A DNA stretch of 30,940 nt, taken from contig NW_019154067.1 of NCBI RefSeq assembly GCF_001653235.2, positions 1 through 30,940 of the forward strand, in the 5' to 3' direction. The position numbers and the translations under genes are program-made. Position 1 is the first letter of the stretch; every line of letters starts with the position of its first letter. Below the pieces are notes generated by a model, which saw only the letters and a program-made list of their open reading frames with translations, was not told the DNA's origin and made no database searches. Shown here piece after piece: positions 21,020-30,940 of the stretch. The stretch comes from Pochonia chlamydosporia 170 (taxonomy: Eukaryota; Ascomycota; Sordariomycetes; Hypocreales; Clavicipitaceae).

Positions 21020-23695
21020 ATGTACTTTGTTCAGTTGGTTATCTTAGGAGCGTTTGCCGCTCCTACTGCTTTGGCGCAGAATAACGCTCCCAGCCAAGGA
21101 GACTGGGCTGATGCTTACCGAAAAGCCAATTCGTCCTTAGCCCAGCTCTCCTTAGATGAAAAAATCGGCATCGTCACTGGCAAAGGCTGGAATCTTCGTG
21201 GACCATGCGTTGGCAATACTCATCCAGCGCAGTCAATACGCTATCCGTCCCTCTGCCTTCAGGACGGGCCACTGGGAACCCGATGGGCCAAGGGGGCTGC
21301 GACAGCCTTCACTCCCGGCATCATGGCGGGAGCGACTTGGGATATCGACTTAATTCGACAGCGCGGCCAGTATATCGGTGAGGAGGCTCGGGCAGCTGGA
21401 ATTCACGCCCATCTAGGGCCTGTTGCCGGACCCCTTGGCAAGATTGCTCGCGCTGGGCGTAACTGGGAGGGATTTAGTGTCGATCCGTACTTGCAGGGCA
21501 TTGCCAACGCTCACACGGTCGAGGGAGTCCAAAGCGCTGGGGTGCAGGCAGTGACCAAACATGTCATTGCCAACGAACAGGAGCTGCGCCGTAAATCAAT
21601 CAGTTCAAATGTCGACGATCGTGTGATCCATGAACTATACCTGTGGCCATTTGCGGACGCCGTCCATTCAAACACAGCGGCTATCATGTGTTCGTACAAC
21701 AAAGTGAATGGCACTTGGGCTTGCGAGGATGACCACACCCTAAATAGACTGCTCAAGGATGAGCTCGGGTTCCAGGGCTACATCATGACCGACTGGGATG
21801 CTCAGCACTCCACTGACAAGGCAGCGATGAGTGGACTCGATATGTCCATGCCCGGCAGCAGCGAGAGTGGCGAAAATGTCTTTTGGGGGCGCCAACTGAA
21901 AGAGGCCGTGGAGAAAGGAGTGGTTCCGGCCAAGCGCGTTGACGACATGGTTCGCCGCATACTAGCTGCTTGGTACCTCGTAAAGCAGGACCAGAACTTC
22001 CCGCCGGTCAACATCACTGCGGAAGTGAAGGGAGACCACAGCAGGAACGTGCGAGCCGTGGCTCGTGATGGCATCGTCCTGCTTCTAAATAAGGGGAGTA
22101 TTCTACCACTTAAGCGACCGGGTTCGCTTGCCATCGTCGGGTCCGCTGCTGTGACTAACCCGGAAGGAGCTAATGCCTGTGAAGATCGTGCTTGCAACAA
22201 AGGCGCTCTTGGTATGGGATGGGGGTCAGGAACGGCGGATTACCCATACTTTATTAGCCCCCACGATGCCATGAAAAACCGGGCGGAAAATGAACATACG
22301 AAGGTCACCCTCAGCGCGTCTGATGATTCCTCTCAAGGCGCTAACGCTGCCAAGGGTAAGGACATAGCTATCGTTGTGATCACGTCCGACTCAGGGGAGG
22401 AATACAGTGTCGTACCTGACAGTGAAACCAAGGACGGTGACCGGAACCATTTGGACCCTTGGCATGGTGGCAACGAGCTGGTGCAAGCCGTGGCAGCTGC
22501 TAACCCAAACACCATCGTTGTGGTCCACAGCGTTGGGCCAATAATTCTTGAGAAGATTTACGATGCACCGGGGGTCAAAGCCATTGTGTGGGCTGGCCTC
22601 CCCAGTTCCGAGAATGGAAATGCCTTAGTGGACATCCTGTACGGTGAAACCTCGCCCTCAGGGAAGCTTCCGTATACCATTGCCAAGTCCGAATCCGATT
22701 ATCCCGCCAAAATAGTAGATGGAGAGAATGATGACTTCGATGAGGGCTTGTATATTGATTATCGTCACTTTGATCACAAGGAGATCGAGCCACGATTCGC
22801 ATTTGGATTTGGCCTCTGTAAGTGCTGGATGATCATATTTCTGGTCTCCAGAGCTAACCAAAAATGATTACCAGCATATACCAATTTCTCCTATAGCAAT
22901 GTCCAGGTGACATCTGCAGCCAGGTCTGGACCTGCCTCTGGGGATATCGTCCCTGGTGGTCGGTCGGACCTATGGGAGGATGTCGCCACAGTTTCATGCA
23001 CTGTGACGAACAAAGGCTCGGTGTCAGGCGCCGAAGTCGCGCAGCTGTACATCGGTTTGCCATCGAGTGCGCCAAAAGCTCCGCCTAAACAGCTGCGTGG
23101 TTTCTTTAAGCTAAAGCTGAAACCGGGTGAAAGTGGCACAGCAACCTTCAAGCTACGACGCCGCGATCTGAGCTATTGGGACGTTAAATCCCAAGAATGG
23201 GTGTTGCCTGACGGTACCTTCAACGTCTATGTCGGGGCAAGTTCTCGCGACATAAGGTTATTGGGAACCATCGCAGCGGCCGGCACCAGCGCGTTTTCAA
23301 GCATTCAGGCAGAGACTCATTCGTCCAGCAATGGGACAAGTACACAAGAGACCTCTGATGCAGGTGGTGGTAAAAACGTCGGCTGGATTCATCGAGGCAA
23401 TTGGCTGAGATACGACCAGATCGAATTTGGCAACGATGGAGCCACCCGGGTCACCGTGCGCGTCGCTTCTGGAGCCCGGAGTGATATTCGCGGTGAGGTC
23501 CATATTTCTCTCGACAGTCCGAGTGCAGCCCCGATTTGCAGCATTCCAGTCTCAAATACGGGCGGTTGGCAAAGCTGGACATCTTTATCGGCCAATATAG
23601 CCGCCGTGACAGGAAAACATACCGTCTACCTGACTTTCTCCAGTGACCAAGACTCTGATTTCATCAATGTTAACTGGTTCATATTTTCTAAGTAG
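21020..23695 (+). CDS. Secreted GH3 beta-glucosidase with C-terminal CBM6
   Basis: GH3 glycosidase, probably releasing glucose or xylose from beta-linked oligosaccharides outside the cell. Exons 21020-22817 and 22875-23695 give 872 aa. The 57-nt intron begins GTAAGT, has CTAAC at 22854-22858 and ends CCAG; splicing yields the family motif FGFGLSYTNFSYS. The signal peptide is about residues 1-19 (MYFVQLVILGAFAAPTALA). GH3 N-domain: LQDGPLGTRW, TKHVIANEQE with Lys180-His181, and nucleophile Asp258 in GYIMTDWDAQHS. GH3 C-domain: probable acid/base Glu460 in SDSGEEY, and GLPSSENGNALVDILYGE. An Fn3-like domain (about 620-735) follows. A CBM6 module (about 740-872) has IQAETHSS, SDAGGGKNVGWIHRGNWLRY, GGWQSWTSLS and FINVNWFIF. 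All key residues are present, so it is probably active. Exact substrate cannot be read from sequence. Confidence 0.93.
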
Positions 23696-23734
23696 CTTCT
23701 GAGGTTTTAAGGTTGAGGAGACGAGGTCAGTGTG

Positions 23735-23900
23735 TCCAATAGTATTTGCGATATGGCAATACATATTACCATATATTGATATTACCATATGATATGATAT
23801 GGTGACCGTATGATATCCCATAATCTCATATGGTGGCCGTATGATATTAGCATCCGGGATATGACCATATATTGCCGTATTGATACTAGAACATAGTGAT
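23735..23900. repeat. AT-rich direct and inverted repeats
   Basis: Within the 3' flank of the GH3 gene, ATATGGTGACCGTATGATAT (23797-23816) recurs with one mismatch at 23828-23847. GGCAATAcATATTACCATAT at the left is roughly inverted by ATATGACCATATATTGCC at the right. The result is a CATAT/ATATG-rich imperfect palindrome of about 150 bp. It could form a cruciform or be a decayed miniature element; no coding content. Confidence 0.6.
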
Positions 23901-23931
23901 TTCCATGACTCAACGAGCACAACAGAGGTCA

Positions 23932-23965
23932 AATTGAATTGAATTGAATTGAATTGAATTGAATT
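23932..23965. repeat. (AATTG)n microsatellite
   Basis: Between six and seven perfect tandem copies of the pentanucleotide AATTG. Confidence 0.95.
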
Positions 23966-24111
23966 TGATATCGCCTGTTTGCGCCCTAGATACAGATTTT
24001 ATTTACGCCCGGAGGGATCTCCCTAGAGGGCCTTATTACTTGCTACATACTCTCTTCTCATGTTTCCTCGTAAAACCCAATGCCCTTGTGTGAGTCTCAT
24101 TCTCATTTTTC

Positions 24112-24819
24112 CATGCAAAAGCCTTGGAAATTATGGTTCGAGATGGTCTTGTCCATATTGGCAAGCTTGAGTTTCTTTCCTGCATAGGCAATGTGCGGGA
24201 TCAGGCATTTAAAGAGAGTACAATACGCTCTGCATTCAAGAAAACTGGAATCTGTCCCTTCAATCCACAACTAGTCCTCGAAATCTTAGCCGCTCGCCAA
24301 CCCCAGAGTACGCCGTCTCCTCCGTCCACTGGGTTACAATCCTCACCATTTGGCACTCCGGTGACGCTTCGTCAAATGAATAAGGTGGCTGATAAGGTCA
24401 CCAAGGTAATCAAGGAAGATGAGGATCTTGACCCTGATCTTCGTTACGAAATGAGTCGCTTTATCAGAGGATCGCTATCTTTGGCTACGGAACTGATACA
24501 AACCAAGAGAGATTTAGGGAGGACCAAAATGGCCGAGCACCTTGCACAACAACGTAAGGCTTTGAAGAATACTCCATTACAGTCGGGAGGGGTGTTAACA
24601 GTGGCACAGGGCCGTGAAATGGTGAGACAGAGAGAGGAAGAGCAGCTGGCCAAGGCGAGGAAGATAGTCGAGGTCGCAGAGTTGAAGGCGCTCAACGCGC
24701 GCAGGCGCGTATTTGAAGAAGCAGCAAAAAAAGCCCGTAAATGGAGGGTTTCTGAAAGACTGGAAAGAGCAGAAGTAGTGGATTCTGAAGGTGGCGGGCG
24801 GCTGTTGAAGCGATTCTAA
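24112..24819 (+). pseudogene. Pogo-type transposase C-terminal fragment
   Basis: Open frame whose recognisable start is HAKALEIMVRDG, inside the family and not at its N-terminus. It has GKLEFLSCIGNVRDQAF and STIRSAFKKTGICPFNP, the conserved end of the DDE_1 domain in fungal Pogo/Tan1-type transposases. A linker, a coiled region and a Lys/Arg/Glu-rich tail to the stop at 24819 follow (LTVAQGREMVRQREEEQ). The two DNA-binding domains and the catalytic Asp residues are missing, and an in-frame stop lies at 24091, so it is 5'-truncated and inactive. It is a different lineage from the intact element at 17835-19700. It lacks the CCHC knuckle. Confidence 0.85.
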
Positions 24820-24873
24820 TAGAGAAAAGTGCAAAAAGTGGTTATATGGGTCATCTGGTTATGTGGGTGTCCA

Positions 24874-24893
24874 GCACCAACTTAGGTTGGTGC
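24874..24893. repeat. Perfect 8-bp-stem palindrome
   Basis: GCACCAAC-TTAG-GTTGGTGC, 55 bases after the Pogo-fragment stop. It could be a stem-loop near the old transposon end. I found no second copy marking it as a terminal repeat. Confidence 0.5.
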
Positions 24894-24894
24894 G

Positions 24895-25610
24895 AGTGTT
24901 GCGAGTTCCAAATAAGTGGGGTGCGGCACGAGTAGGTCTTCTGTCCATCGTCAAGGGGAGGTTCAGCCCATGGCCAAGGCGGGCTAAATATTGACGCCAC
25001 CAAAAGCCACAGTAGTCACAGCTAGTGTCTTGTCAAGTGATCCCGGCCTGCCAAGCCCGGTACTCAACCGCTGTGCATCTTCATGCTCATCCAACGACCA
25101 AGTCAGGCGACTTTTAGCCGTCTCCTTGGCTGCGATTCATGGCCCCAAAGGAGGGCCAATGTCAACGGTAAAATTAGCACTTATAAAGTCACTCAAGGTA
25201 CAAGTTATTGGAGTGATCATTCCCCTACTTTTGGCCTACATGGCTAGTGCAACAGCAGAACCAATGATTCGCCACCATTTACACCTCGAAACCTCTCCGC
25301 CACAAGTGATAACAGCCGACTTCATCTCCCCGAAGACAATTGTGGCTTGAGCTGCTCTCACGAATAGCCAGCCATGCGGACTCATGTTGCTATCCCGACG
25401 CCAAACCTTGACCAGGCTGGGGACCATAGGTTCTAGAACAAGGACCCCGTCCAGGTCTCTTTGATCGTGGGACCTGAGTGACAGACGTCGTCGACATTGG
25501 CAACCAGCTCGCGTTGGAAACCTGCGAAGTACTAAAGACTGGCATCTGCTCTTATAATCATTAAAACAAGCTGCCTCGGAATTCCTTTGCTACTGACCCG
25601 CTCATACACA
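24895..25610. other. Intergenic region before membrane-protein gene
   Basis: The one longer frame (to TGA near 25350) lacks an ATG at its start and has no recognisable domain. TATAAT at 25553-25558, about 60 bases before ATG 25614, may be the promoter of the next gene. Confidence 0.35.
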
Positions 25611-25613
25611 ACC

Positions 25614-26574
25614 ATGAGTCCAACGTCGACCACAGATATACCGCCTTACTTCGAACTTAGCTGGGCTGTTATCAGCACCATAGGTCTAAACAATGTTCTT
25701 GTCGGCTTCATGGTCGCTGGTATCATAGGCAGGATGTCTCCCATCCTCCTAGTGCCTATTGTTGTTTCCGCCGCGTGTGCTCTGGCTAATGGATTGTGCT
25801 ATATCGCCTATATTGCCAAATACCCGGTCGTCAGTACGGCGGTCGCTGCCGCGTTCGCGGGCGTCGCTTGGCTGGTGAGTTCGCTGCTGCGGTGCAGGTG
25901 AAAGGGGTGAAATTCATTTTCGGCGTCCATGTCCCCGTTTTGGTGCGGCATTGCTTCGGCCGCCGTCTCGACCGTATCTTTTCCCCATCCCTGGATGCTC
26001 ATGCTTTATTCAACTAACGGAATGGCGTCAGGTTCAAGAAGCGGGACTCCCTTTCTACAGTTATATGATCCTGGCTTCTGCCTTGCACAGTGCCGAACGC
26101 ATGGTCTTCCAGGCACTCTTCTGGACACTGATGCTCCTCAGTGTAGCCCTCCGCTGCGCCGGTCTCGTTGTCGAAGTACGTTTTATCGCGGAGCAGAATA
26201 TCTCTGCTGACCTGTACAAAACTGTCACCCGCCGCCTTACCGTCGCCGGCTTCGTGACCATGGCTTTGGTCGAATGTACAAGCGCCGTATTCTTGTTGAA
26301 GATATTCCGGTCGGTGCTCCGGTCCTTGCCGTCCCCGGAGAGTAGCGGCACGTTGTACCACTACCTTATGCGCAGCACCGAGATCCGCGTCGCGTCGCTG
26401 GCGCTGATCGGCGTGATGCGCGCGGTGACATTCTCGTGGTATGCAGTTGGGACTGGTGGTGATGGAGGATTGGCTGGCCAGCTTGATCGGTTCGCAGTCG
26501 TGCTGCAAGCCCTGTTCCCAATAGTTATGTTGGAAGTCTGCCCTCCACTATTGACATCGCAAGATAGGCGATGA
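25614..26574 (+). CDS. Small multi-pass membrane protein
   Basis: Exons 25614-25874 and 26032-26574 give 267 aa. The intron (157 nt) starts GTGAGT, has CTAAC at 26013-26017 and ends GTCAG; both exons join in phase 0 (AGVAWL-VQEAGLPF). The start is the ATG in ACACAACCATGAG, a good context. Hydrophobic segments suggest about seven helices, including one starting WAVISTIGLNNVLVGFMV, ILLVPIVVSAACALANGL, LFWTLMLLSVALRCAGLVV, LTVAGFVTMALVECTSAVFL, IRVASLALIGVMRAVTFSW and FAVVLQALFPIVMLEV. Charged loops such as VEVRFIAEQ and RSTEIR separate them. No family or active-site motif was recognised. Fungal seven-helix orphan proteins, including terpene cyclase-like ones, have this size. It lies beside the second GTTAC array, about 160 bp upstream of it. 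Confidence 0.7.
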
Positions 26575-26733
26575 CTAAATCTGCTAACGAAGACATCATC
26601 CAATAGTATCGACATCCTTGCTTCGCGGCTCCTGTCCGCCAACGACAGTCTGGCGAGATGCAACCTCGGCAGTGAAATCTCAGCACACCCCACCATGACA
26701 ACGGCGTCTAGCAACCTTTCCACCGAATAGGTG

Positions 26734-27200
26734 CCAGTAACCAACAAGCTTTAGCTGCTGGTATCCTAGTGTGCTGGTAACCGCTGAAGTGTTACGTCCT
26801 TGTTGCCAGCAGCTGAGCGCTGGGCTTGCCAGTAACTGACCACGTGCGATTACGGGGTTACTAGTAACTAACATGTAGCGATTGCAGTGCTACCAGTAGC
26901 CAGTGGACGGCGATTACTGACAACCTCTAGCTACTGGTAACAGGAATGCGGCGATTACCAGTAGCTAGTGGCCGCTGGTAACAAGCGCGGAGCGATTACT
27001 GGTACACGCCGCCTACCAGAAACTTCATTTCAGGGGTTACCAGCAGCTTTGGCGGCAATAGTAAGCTAGCTGCTGGTAACAAGTATGGAGCGAGTACCAG
27101 CACACCTGACGACTGGTAACTCTCTTTCAGGGGGTCATCAGCATTTGGCGGCTAAATAAGCTAACTGCTGGTAACAAGCGTGCAGTGATTACTGGCACAC
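26734..27200. repeat. GTTAC/GTAAC half-site array, copy 2
   Basis: Second array of the same motif family. CCAGTAAC occurs at 26734 and 26829, and CTGGTAAC at 26774 and many later sites. A perfect palindrome GTTACTAGTAAC lies at 26857-26868, and a 12-bp inverted pair GTTACCAGCAGC / GCTGCTGGTAAC at 27036-27047 and 27069-27080. The right half shows real periodicity: GCTGGTAACAAG starts at 26974, 27072 and 27167, units of 95-98 bp that share GGAGCGATTAC-like and ACACC blocks and TTTCAGGGG. This copy is more regular than copy 1. Confidence 0.8.
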
Positions 27201-27239
27201 CTTGCCCACAGCAACTCTATTTTAGGATTGTCTCACTGG

Positions 27240-28701
27240 ACTACACAACTAGGGCATCATCTACACTCGAGCTTGGCAGCTCTGTAGCAAATTGCAGAGA
27301 GAGAGAGAGAGAGACACCCCGTACGAACGCACGGTACTCTACATTGAGTTCGGCCGCGACTCGTTCTTTTCTGCCACAAGAAGTCGCAGGATGAAATTTA
27401 GCAACCTAGGCGCACCCCTCAGTGGAGGCAGTGGAGGGGGTGGTAGAGGTTTAGTGCTAATTCTATGTTACAGAATCTGTCGGCGTATTTGCCTTGCGCA
27501 GACCCTTATTTAGGTCGCTGATGGAATGTCTGGCCCGTCGTCGTTCCAGGCAGTTCAGTTGCTTCATGTTGTCCAAAAGTCACAATGCAGGTCATAACTA
27601 CATACTCTAGGCGATAAAATTCACATCGCTTGACAACTTAGCCAACATAAGTGGAAAATATCACGGCAATTCTGAGCAAGCTCCTCGGAAGATGACTGAG
27701 GAGCCTCGAAAAAGGACAGAGCTCGTGTGAAGTCGCTTCCACAAGCAGGCGAAAAGGAAACGTTCGAGAATTAAATGGACGTCGGAGCGCGCGTTATCAC
27801 ATATTCACACCCTCATCAGGCCGGACGCTGCAGGATTTTTCATTGCGAACTGTCGTATAGCACTTCTTAGTTGGATTTCACTACTACAAAATACTCACTT
27901 GAAAAAAGCTGCACTCCCGTCAGCAATCAAGATCAAATCTGTGCTCAGTATGCTGAACACCATCATCTCGAATAAGGGAAGCGCAGATTTGCCGGCAAGA
28001 TTTGGTTACGTGAGGCTCGTGGAGTTTATTTGAATGTCTGGAGGAACGAGTAAGGGAACAAAGAGAAATTGGCGAGTTCGTCGGGTCGCCGTAACACCAC
28101 TGTTGCGATTCAGTTATGTATCAGCGCTTTACAAGACGACTTCCCTGCGAGCCAAATCAAAAGTCGGCTTAAAGAACAGAAGAGGGTTGGAGTGCGTTGG
28201 AAATGGAGTAATGTCAGCGGATATATGATACTAATATCAGGTCTATCCAATATATCCAAGTCAAGGACGTTGGAAATCCAACAACACTCATTCCAGACCA
28301 CCTCAAATCAATAAAAATAAGCCACAACGAAAAATTAAATAGTCACAAGATAAAAGCCACTAATTCTATCCGAGATTGGATGCATCCAACAGGAAAATAC
28401 GGTCATTACTAGTAATTATTAACAACTATAAATAGGAGGGTTTATTCCTCCCTATCTGTGGAGAAATCAAGGATCAATAGCACTCAAAATCCACTATCTA
28501 GTTGCACAGTCTACTTAATACAATATTACTTATTTACTCATAACGTTGATAAGTAATAGAGAGTTAGTTTTCTTGCTACTTATATACTCGGACGGAGCAG
28601 AGGCAATCGTGTGCGTGCAAATCTTCATTACAACAAATGACTGATGATGACACTAACACTCTCAGGAAAAAAAAAAACAAGGGCGCCATCGATGACAAGA
28701 T
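27240..28701 (+). pseudogene. Array-associated conserved body, copy 2 (decayed)
   Basis: Colinear with 8555-9617. The ATG of copy 1 is kept at 27585 but meets TAA after ten codons. Further on, protein-level similarity persists (ALLSWISLLQNTHL; LPARFGYVRLVEF), then an extra base at about 28025-28032 creates TGA. Near the end a 340-bp solo LTR (28212-28551) splits the sequence. The putative intron is conserved in outline (28611-28665: GTGCGT, CTAAC, CTCAG), followed by an A-run of 11 instead of 6. An AG microsatellite (27294-27313) interrupts its left part. Clearly non-functional as a gene. Confidence 0.8.
28212..28551 (+). mobile_element. Solo LTR (probable Ty1/copia type)
   Basis: 340 bp starting TGTCAGCGG and ending CGTTGATA, flanked by the 5-bp direct repeat AGTAA (28207-28211 and 28552-28556). 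Copy 1 of the body reads GGAGTAATAGAGAG without interruption at 9478-9491, giving the empty site. Internally there are TATAAATA at 28427-28434, on the plus strand, and two palindromes, GTTGGAAATCCAAC and TTGGATGCATCCAA. Size, TATA box and 5-bp duplication fit an LTR left by recombination of a full retrotransposon. Assignment to copia is tentative; the 3' end is TA, not the usual CA. Confidence 0.85.
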
Positions 28702-28883
28702 AAGGGATTTTCGGGTGATGCGCCGGATCTGGTGATCTGCCGGATTACCTCCACTCTGCACACCGCTATAAACATGATAAATCTAGGTGCCTGTCGCTAA
28801 GTGTCAACCCATTCCATATTAGGAAAAAACATCCATTTTGGGCCTTAGCTTGACCACTTCCGGGGCATTCCGAGGCCGACTAA

Positions 28884-28975
28884 GAATATATATATATATT
28901 ATATATACTACTGTGTTACGTTACGTGGTGTGTGCTACGTGGTATAGTATATAGTATAGTATATAGTATAGAGAG
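28884..28975. repeat. AT dinucleotide and TATAG-type simple repeats
   Basis: A run of AT/TA at about 28885-28908 and a TATAGTA repeat at about 28933-28972, separated by two copies of a TACGTGGT-like block. These patches could belong to a decayed LTR, but no paired copy lies in the window. Confidence 0.7.
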
Positions 28976-29794
28976 GAGAATGACAAGAATAAGAAGAATT
29001 AGAATCGTTCCTCTCCCCCTGTGGTCCCCGTAGCTTGAAAGTCGTCGCTTGCAGTGGTTTACCCTCAAACATACGCTACATACTACGGGACATTTTCTCC
29101 CCTCGCCGCCATATGAACGTTTTTCTCCTCGATTTTCACATTACCTCGTGATTTTCACTCCCAAGCCTCTAACGATTTAGTGTTTAGTATAACCTCAGTA
29201 TAACCTCAGTGACGACCGAAGTTCGATGCCTGAGGATACACAGGCCGCCTGACAGCTCCCATCGCTTCCATAATTTTCCCCTGAAGTTTGAAACAAAGAG
29301 ACCCTCATCTTCCGTAAGATCGCCGTCAGACTTTATGCGAAAATAGTAGTCGCCCTGACCATTTCATCCCTTTCGGGCAAGCAACGAAACACCTTATGCA
29401 TGAATTATTTGCTTTTTGTCCTCATGTTGAACCCGGATCTCAACCCTCAGATCAAGGATTTCCATGGTAAATGAAGCTTCCTTCAGTCGAACCGTATCAT
29501 TCTTCTCTCCTTCACCAGTGATTAAACATTTCCCCGGAATATTTCAGAGTTTCTGAATCCCCCCTTTTAGTTGTTGGGATAGGAATAATTTGGAATCAAT
29601 CTGAACCATTCTTTCTACCTCAATTCTTATAATAATCATGTGTATTAAGGATCCTCTCGTACCATTCACCCTCGTCCTCGATATCCTCAACATTTTGACA
29701 TGTCTTCAGTTCCCCAACTCAGCAGAGTACCCCCTACGAGATCCACCTTACAAGCCAATTGGTATTTCATCCCATTCCGTTGCCTTCCTTCATT
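28976..29794. other. Upstream region of the right-edge gene
   Basis: No supported gene. CT-rich and TTTTC-rich stretches and a duplicated AGTATAACCTC (near 29186-29207) are visible. The 29638-29832 frame has no motif and overlaps the next gene's leader. Confidence 0.35.
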
Positions 29795-30940
29795 ATGTCT
29801 ACATGGTTCACTATTCTCGCCCGGGTAGCTGAGGTGGATAGAATCCTGGACTCCGCATATCGCAATGCCCTATGTGAGTTCGAGGAAGGCAGCAATGATG
29901 CCACAGCAGGAGATTGGAGGAGCTTTTACATAGCATTCTATGGTGATCTGTTGGAAGTTGGGAGGGCATATATGATCCGCGGTCAGGCTCGGCTTCCCGG
30001 AAATGACCAGGCAGAGGCGCCTAAGGCAAGTATTCTCTCTCTCCTCTGACTCCGTCCTTTGATGCTACACCGTTCTTCACCCTCCGCAAGTTGCTTGCTG
30101 ATCGTTATACAGTTTACTGCCTTTGACGCTATTCCTTTATTAACGGACCACCTGTCCATCCATCAGCTACGTATTAATGCGGCCGCTGAGTTGACTTGCA
30201 CACCGCGATTTGTCGACGCCACTCGCACGTTCGAATTCGAAGCAAAAGTTACTGGATACTATGGCGATCCCGCCCCTCAAGCCTTACGCAACGACAGAGC
30301 TTTCAAAGCTTCCCAGACCCGCACTAAGACTCAATATATTTACGCAGAACAATCCCCCAAATTCGACCGTACTCTCGGTAATGAAAACCTGCGCGCTCAA
30401 AGCAGGCTTTTCATCGATGGCTTTTACACCTTCCCAGATGAGGAGACTCAGCAGCCTGGATATCTCGACTTGCTCGCCGTGTCATTTAACTCGACCAACA
30501 AGGACCCGGTAAACAAAACAAGTTCTCCTGCTAAGGGGGGTTCCTCTCGCCGCAGAGATGTGCCGCTTAAGATATCACCTGGGAAGCAAGCAAACACCAG
30601 CAAAGCGCCAGCCCCTATGACTCCGCCAAACTCGCGCCTTCCTTTGCACAGCGGGAGTTCCGCTTCAACGCCTCATACTGTATCTGACACGTTTACTCCC
30701 AGAAGGGCCAGTTCCATATCCTCTCTCGCAATGGGCGATGGCAGCAGGGAAAATATAATTGTTGATTTTAAGGTTCTCAACAGCGAACCCGAGGCTCAAG
30801 GTGGTCATTCTGCGGTGAACTCCTTTACCCCAAGTGCTTTGCAGAGCAAGCGCCAGGCGACTGAACCCTCTCAAGAGCCTTCTTCTAAGCGCAGTCGGAA
30901 GCCGAGCCAGAAAGCAAAGGAGATGTTTACTGAAGATGAG
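29795..30940 (+). CDS. Unrecognised protein, incomplete at right edge
   Basis: Exon 1 is 29795-30025 (MSTWFTILARVAEVDRILDS... ending AEAPK). A probable 87-nt intron at 30026-30112 begins GCAAGT after AAG and ends TACAG. Exon 2, from 30113, stays open to the window end (276 codons), so at least 353 aa. Splicing is phase 0. Exon 2 begins FTAFDAIPLLTDHLSIHQLR and continues with a folded-looking part to about LDLLAVSFNST. A long Ser/Pro/Lys-rich, probably disordered tail follows, with basic clusters (KRSRKPSQKAK) that look like nuclear localisation signals. I do not recognise the family. The long stop-free frame makes coding very likely; the GC donor and the start are inferred. Confidence 0.65.

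Noticed and set aside
24991..25350. 119-codon frame before the membrane-protein gene
   Set aside because: Begins at TTG, has no family signature and no splice context. One hydrophobic patch is insufficient.
28905..29035. Gypsy-type LTR start (TGTGTTACGTTACG, simple repeats, CCCTGTGGTCCCC)
   Set aside because: The composition resembles some fungal LTRs, but no second copy, target duplication or gag-pol sequence is visible in the window.

Overview
This is filamentous ascomycete DNA, most likely an Aspergillus/Penicillium-type genome. The signs are short GT-AG introns with CTAAC-like branch sites, a secreted GH3 enzyme joined to a CBM6 module, a fungal sugar transporter, and fungal Fot1/Pogo and hAT transposons. 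It is a gene-poor, repeat-rich accessory region. Only three loci look like working genes: the GH3 gene, a small membrane-protein gene, and a gene running off the right edge. No rRNA, tRNA or CRISPR was recognised. A 10-N assembly gap lies at 15636-15645.

Layout. 1-1462: ORF-poor sequence. 1463-3016 (minus): MFS sugar transporter, intact through about residue 468 and then cut off, with its promoter to about 3610. 3620-7690: no convincing gene. 7840-8510: irregular array of GTTAC/GTAAC half-sites, followed by a conserved 'body' to about 9617. 9615-11240: coding remnants, a 40-bp minisatellite and a Tc1/mariner-like transposase relic with an internal stop. 12598-13552: two diverged direct repeats. 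13578-13925: coiled-coil ORF remnant. 14971-17040: two different hAT transposase N-terminal halves pointing at each other across the gap. 17835-19700: a complete Fot1/Pogo-type transposon with perfect 44-bp TIRs, TA duplication and intact 553-aa transposase. 21020-23695: two-exon GH3 + Fn3 + CBM6 gene. 23740-24820: AT-rich repeats, a pentanucleotide microsatellite and a second, truncated Pogo-type transposase. 25614-26574: two-exon multi-pass membrane protein. 26734-28701: second copy of the array + body unit in the same orientation, with a 340-bp solo LTR inserted in it; copy 1 shows the unoccupied site. 29795-30940: start of an unrecognised nuclear-looking protein with a probable GC-AG intron.

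The best candidate for something undescribed is the array + body unit, present twice about 19 kb apart: clustered GTTAC half-sites beside a degenerate conserved ORF. It may be a mobile or dispersed repeat family whose array acts as protein-binding sites. The genes do not form an obvious pathway. The common theme is repeated transposon insertion around a carbohydrate-use gene and a sugar transporter.
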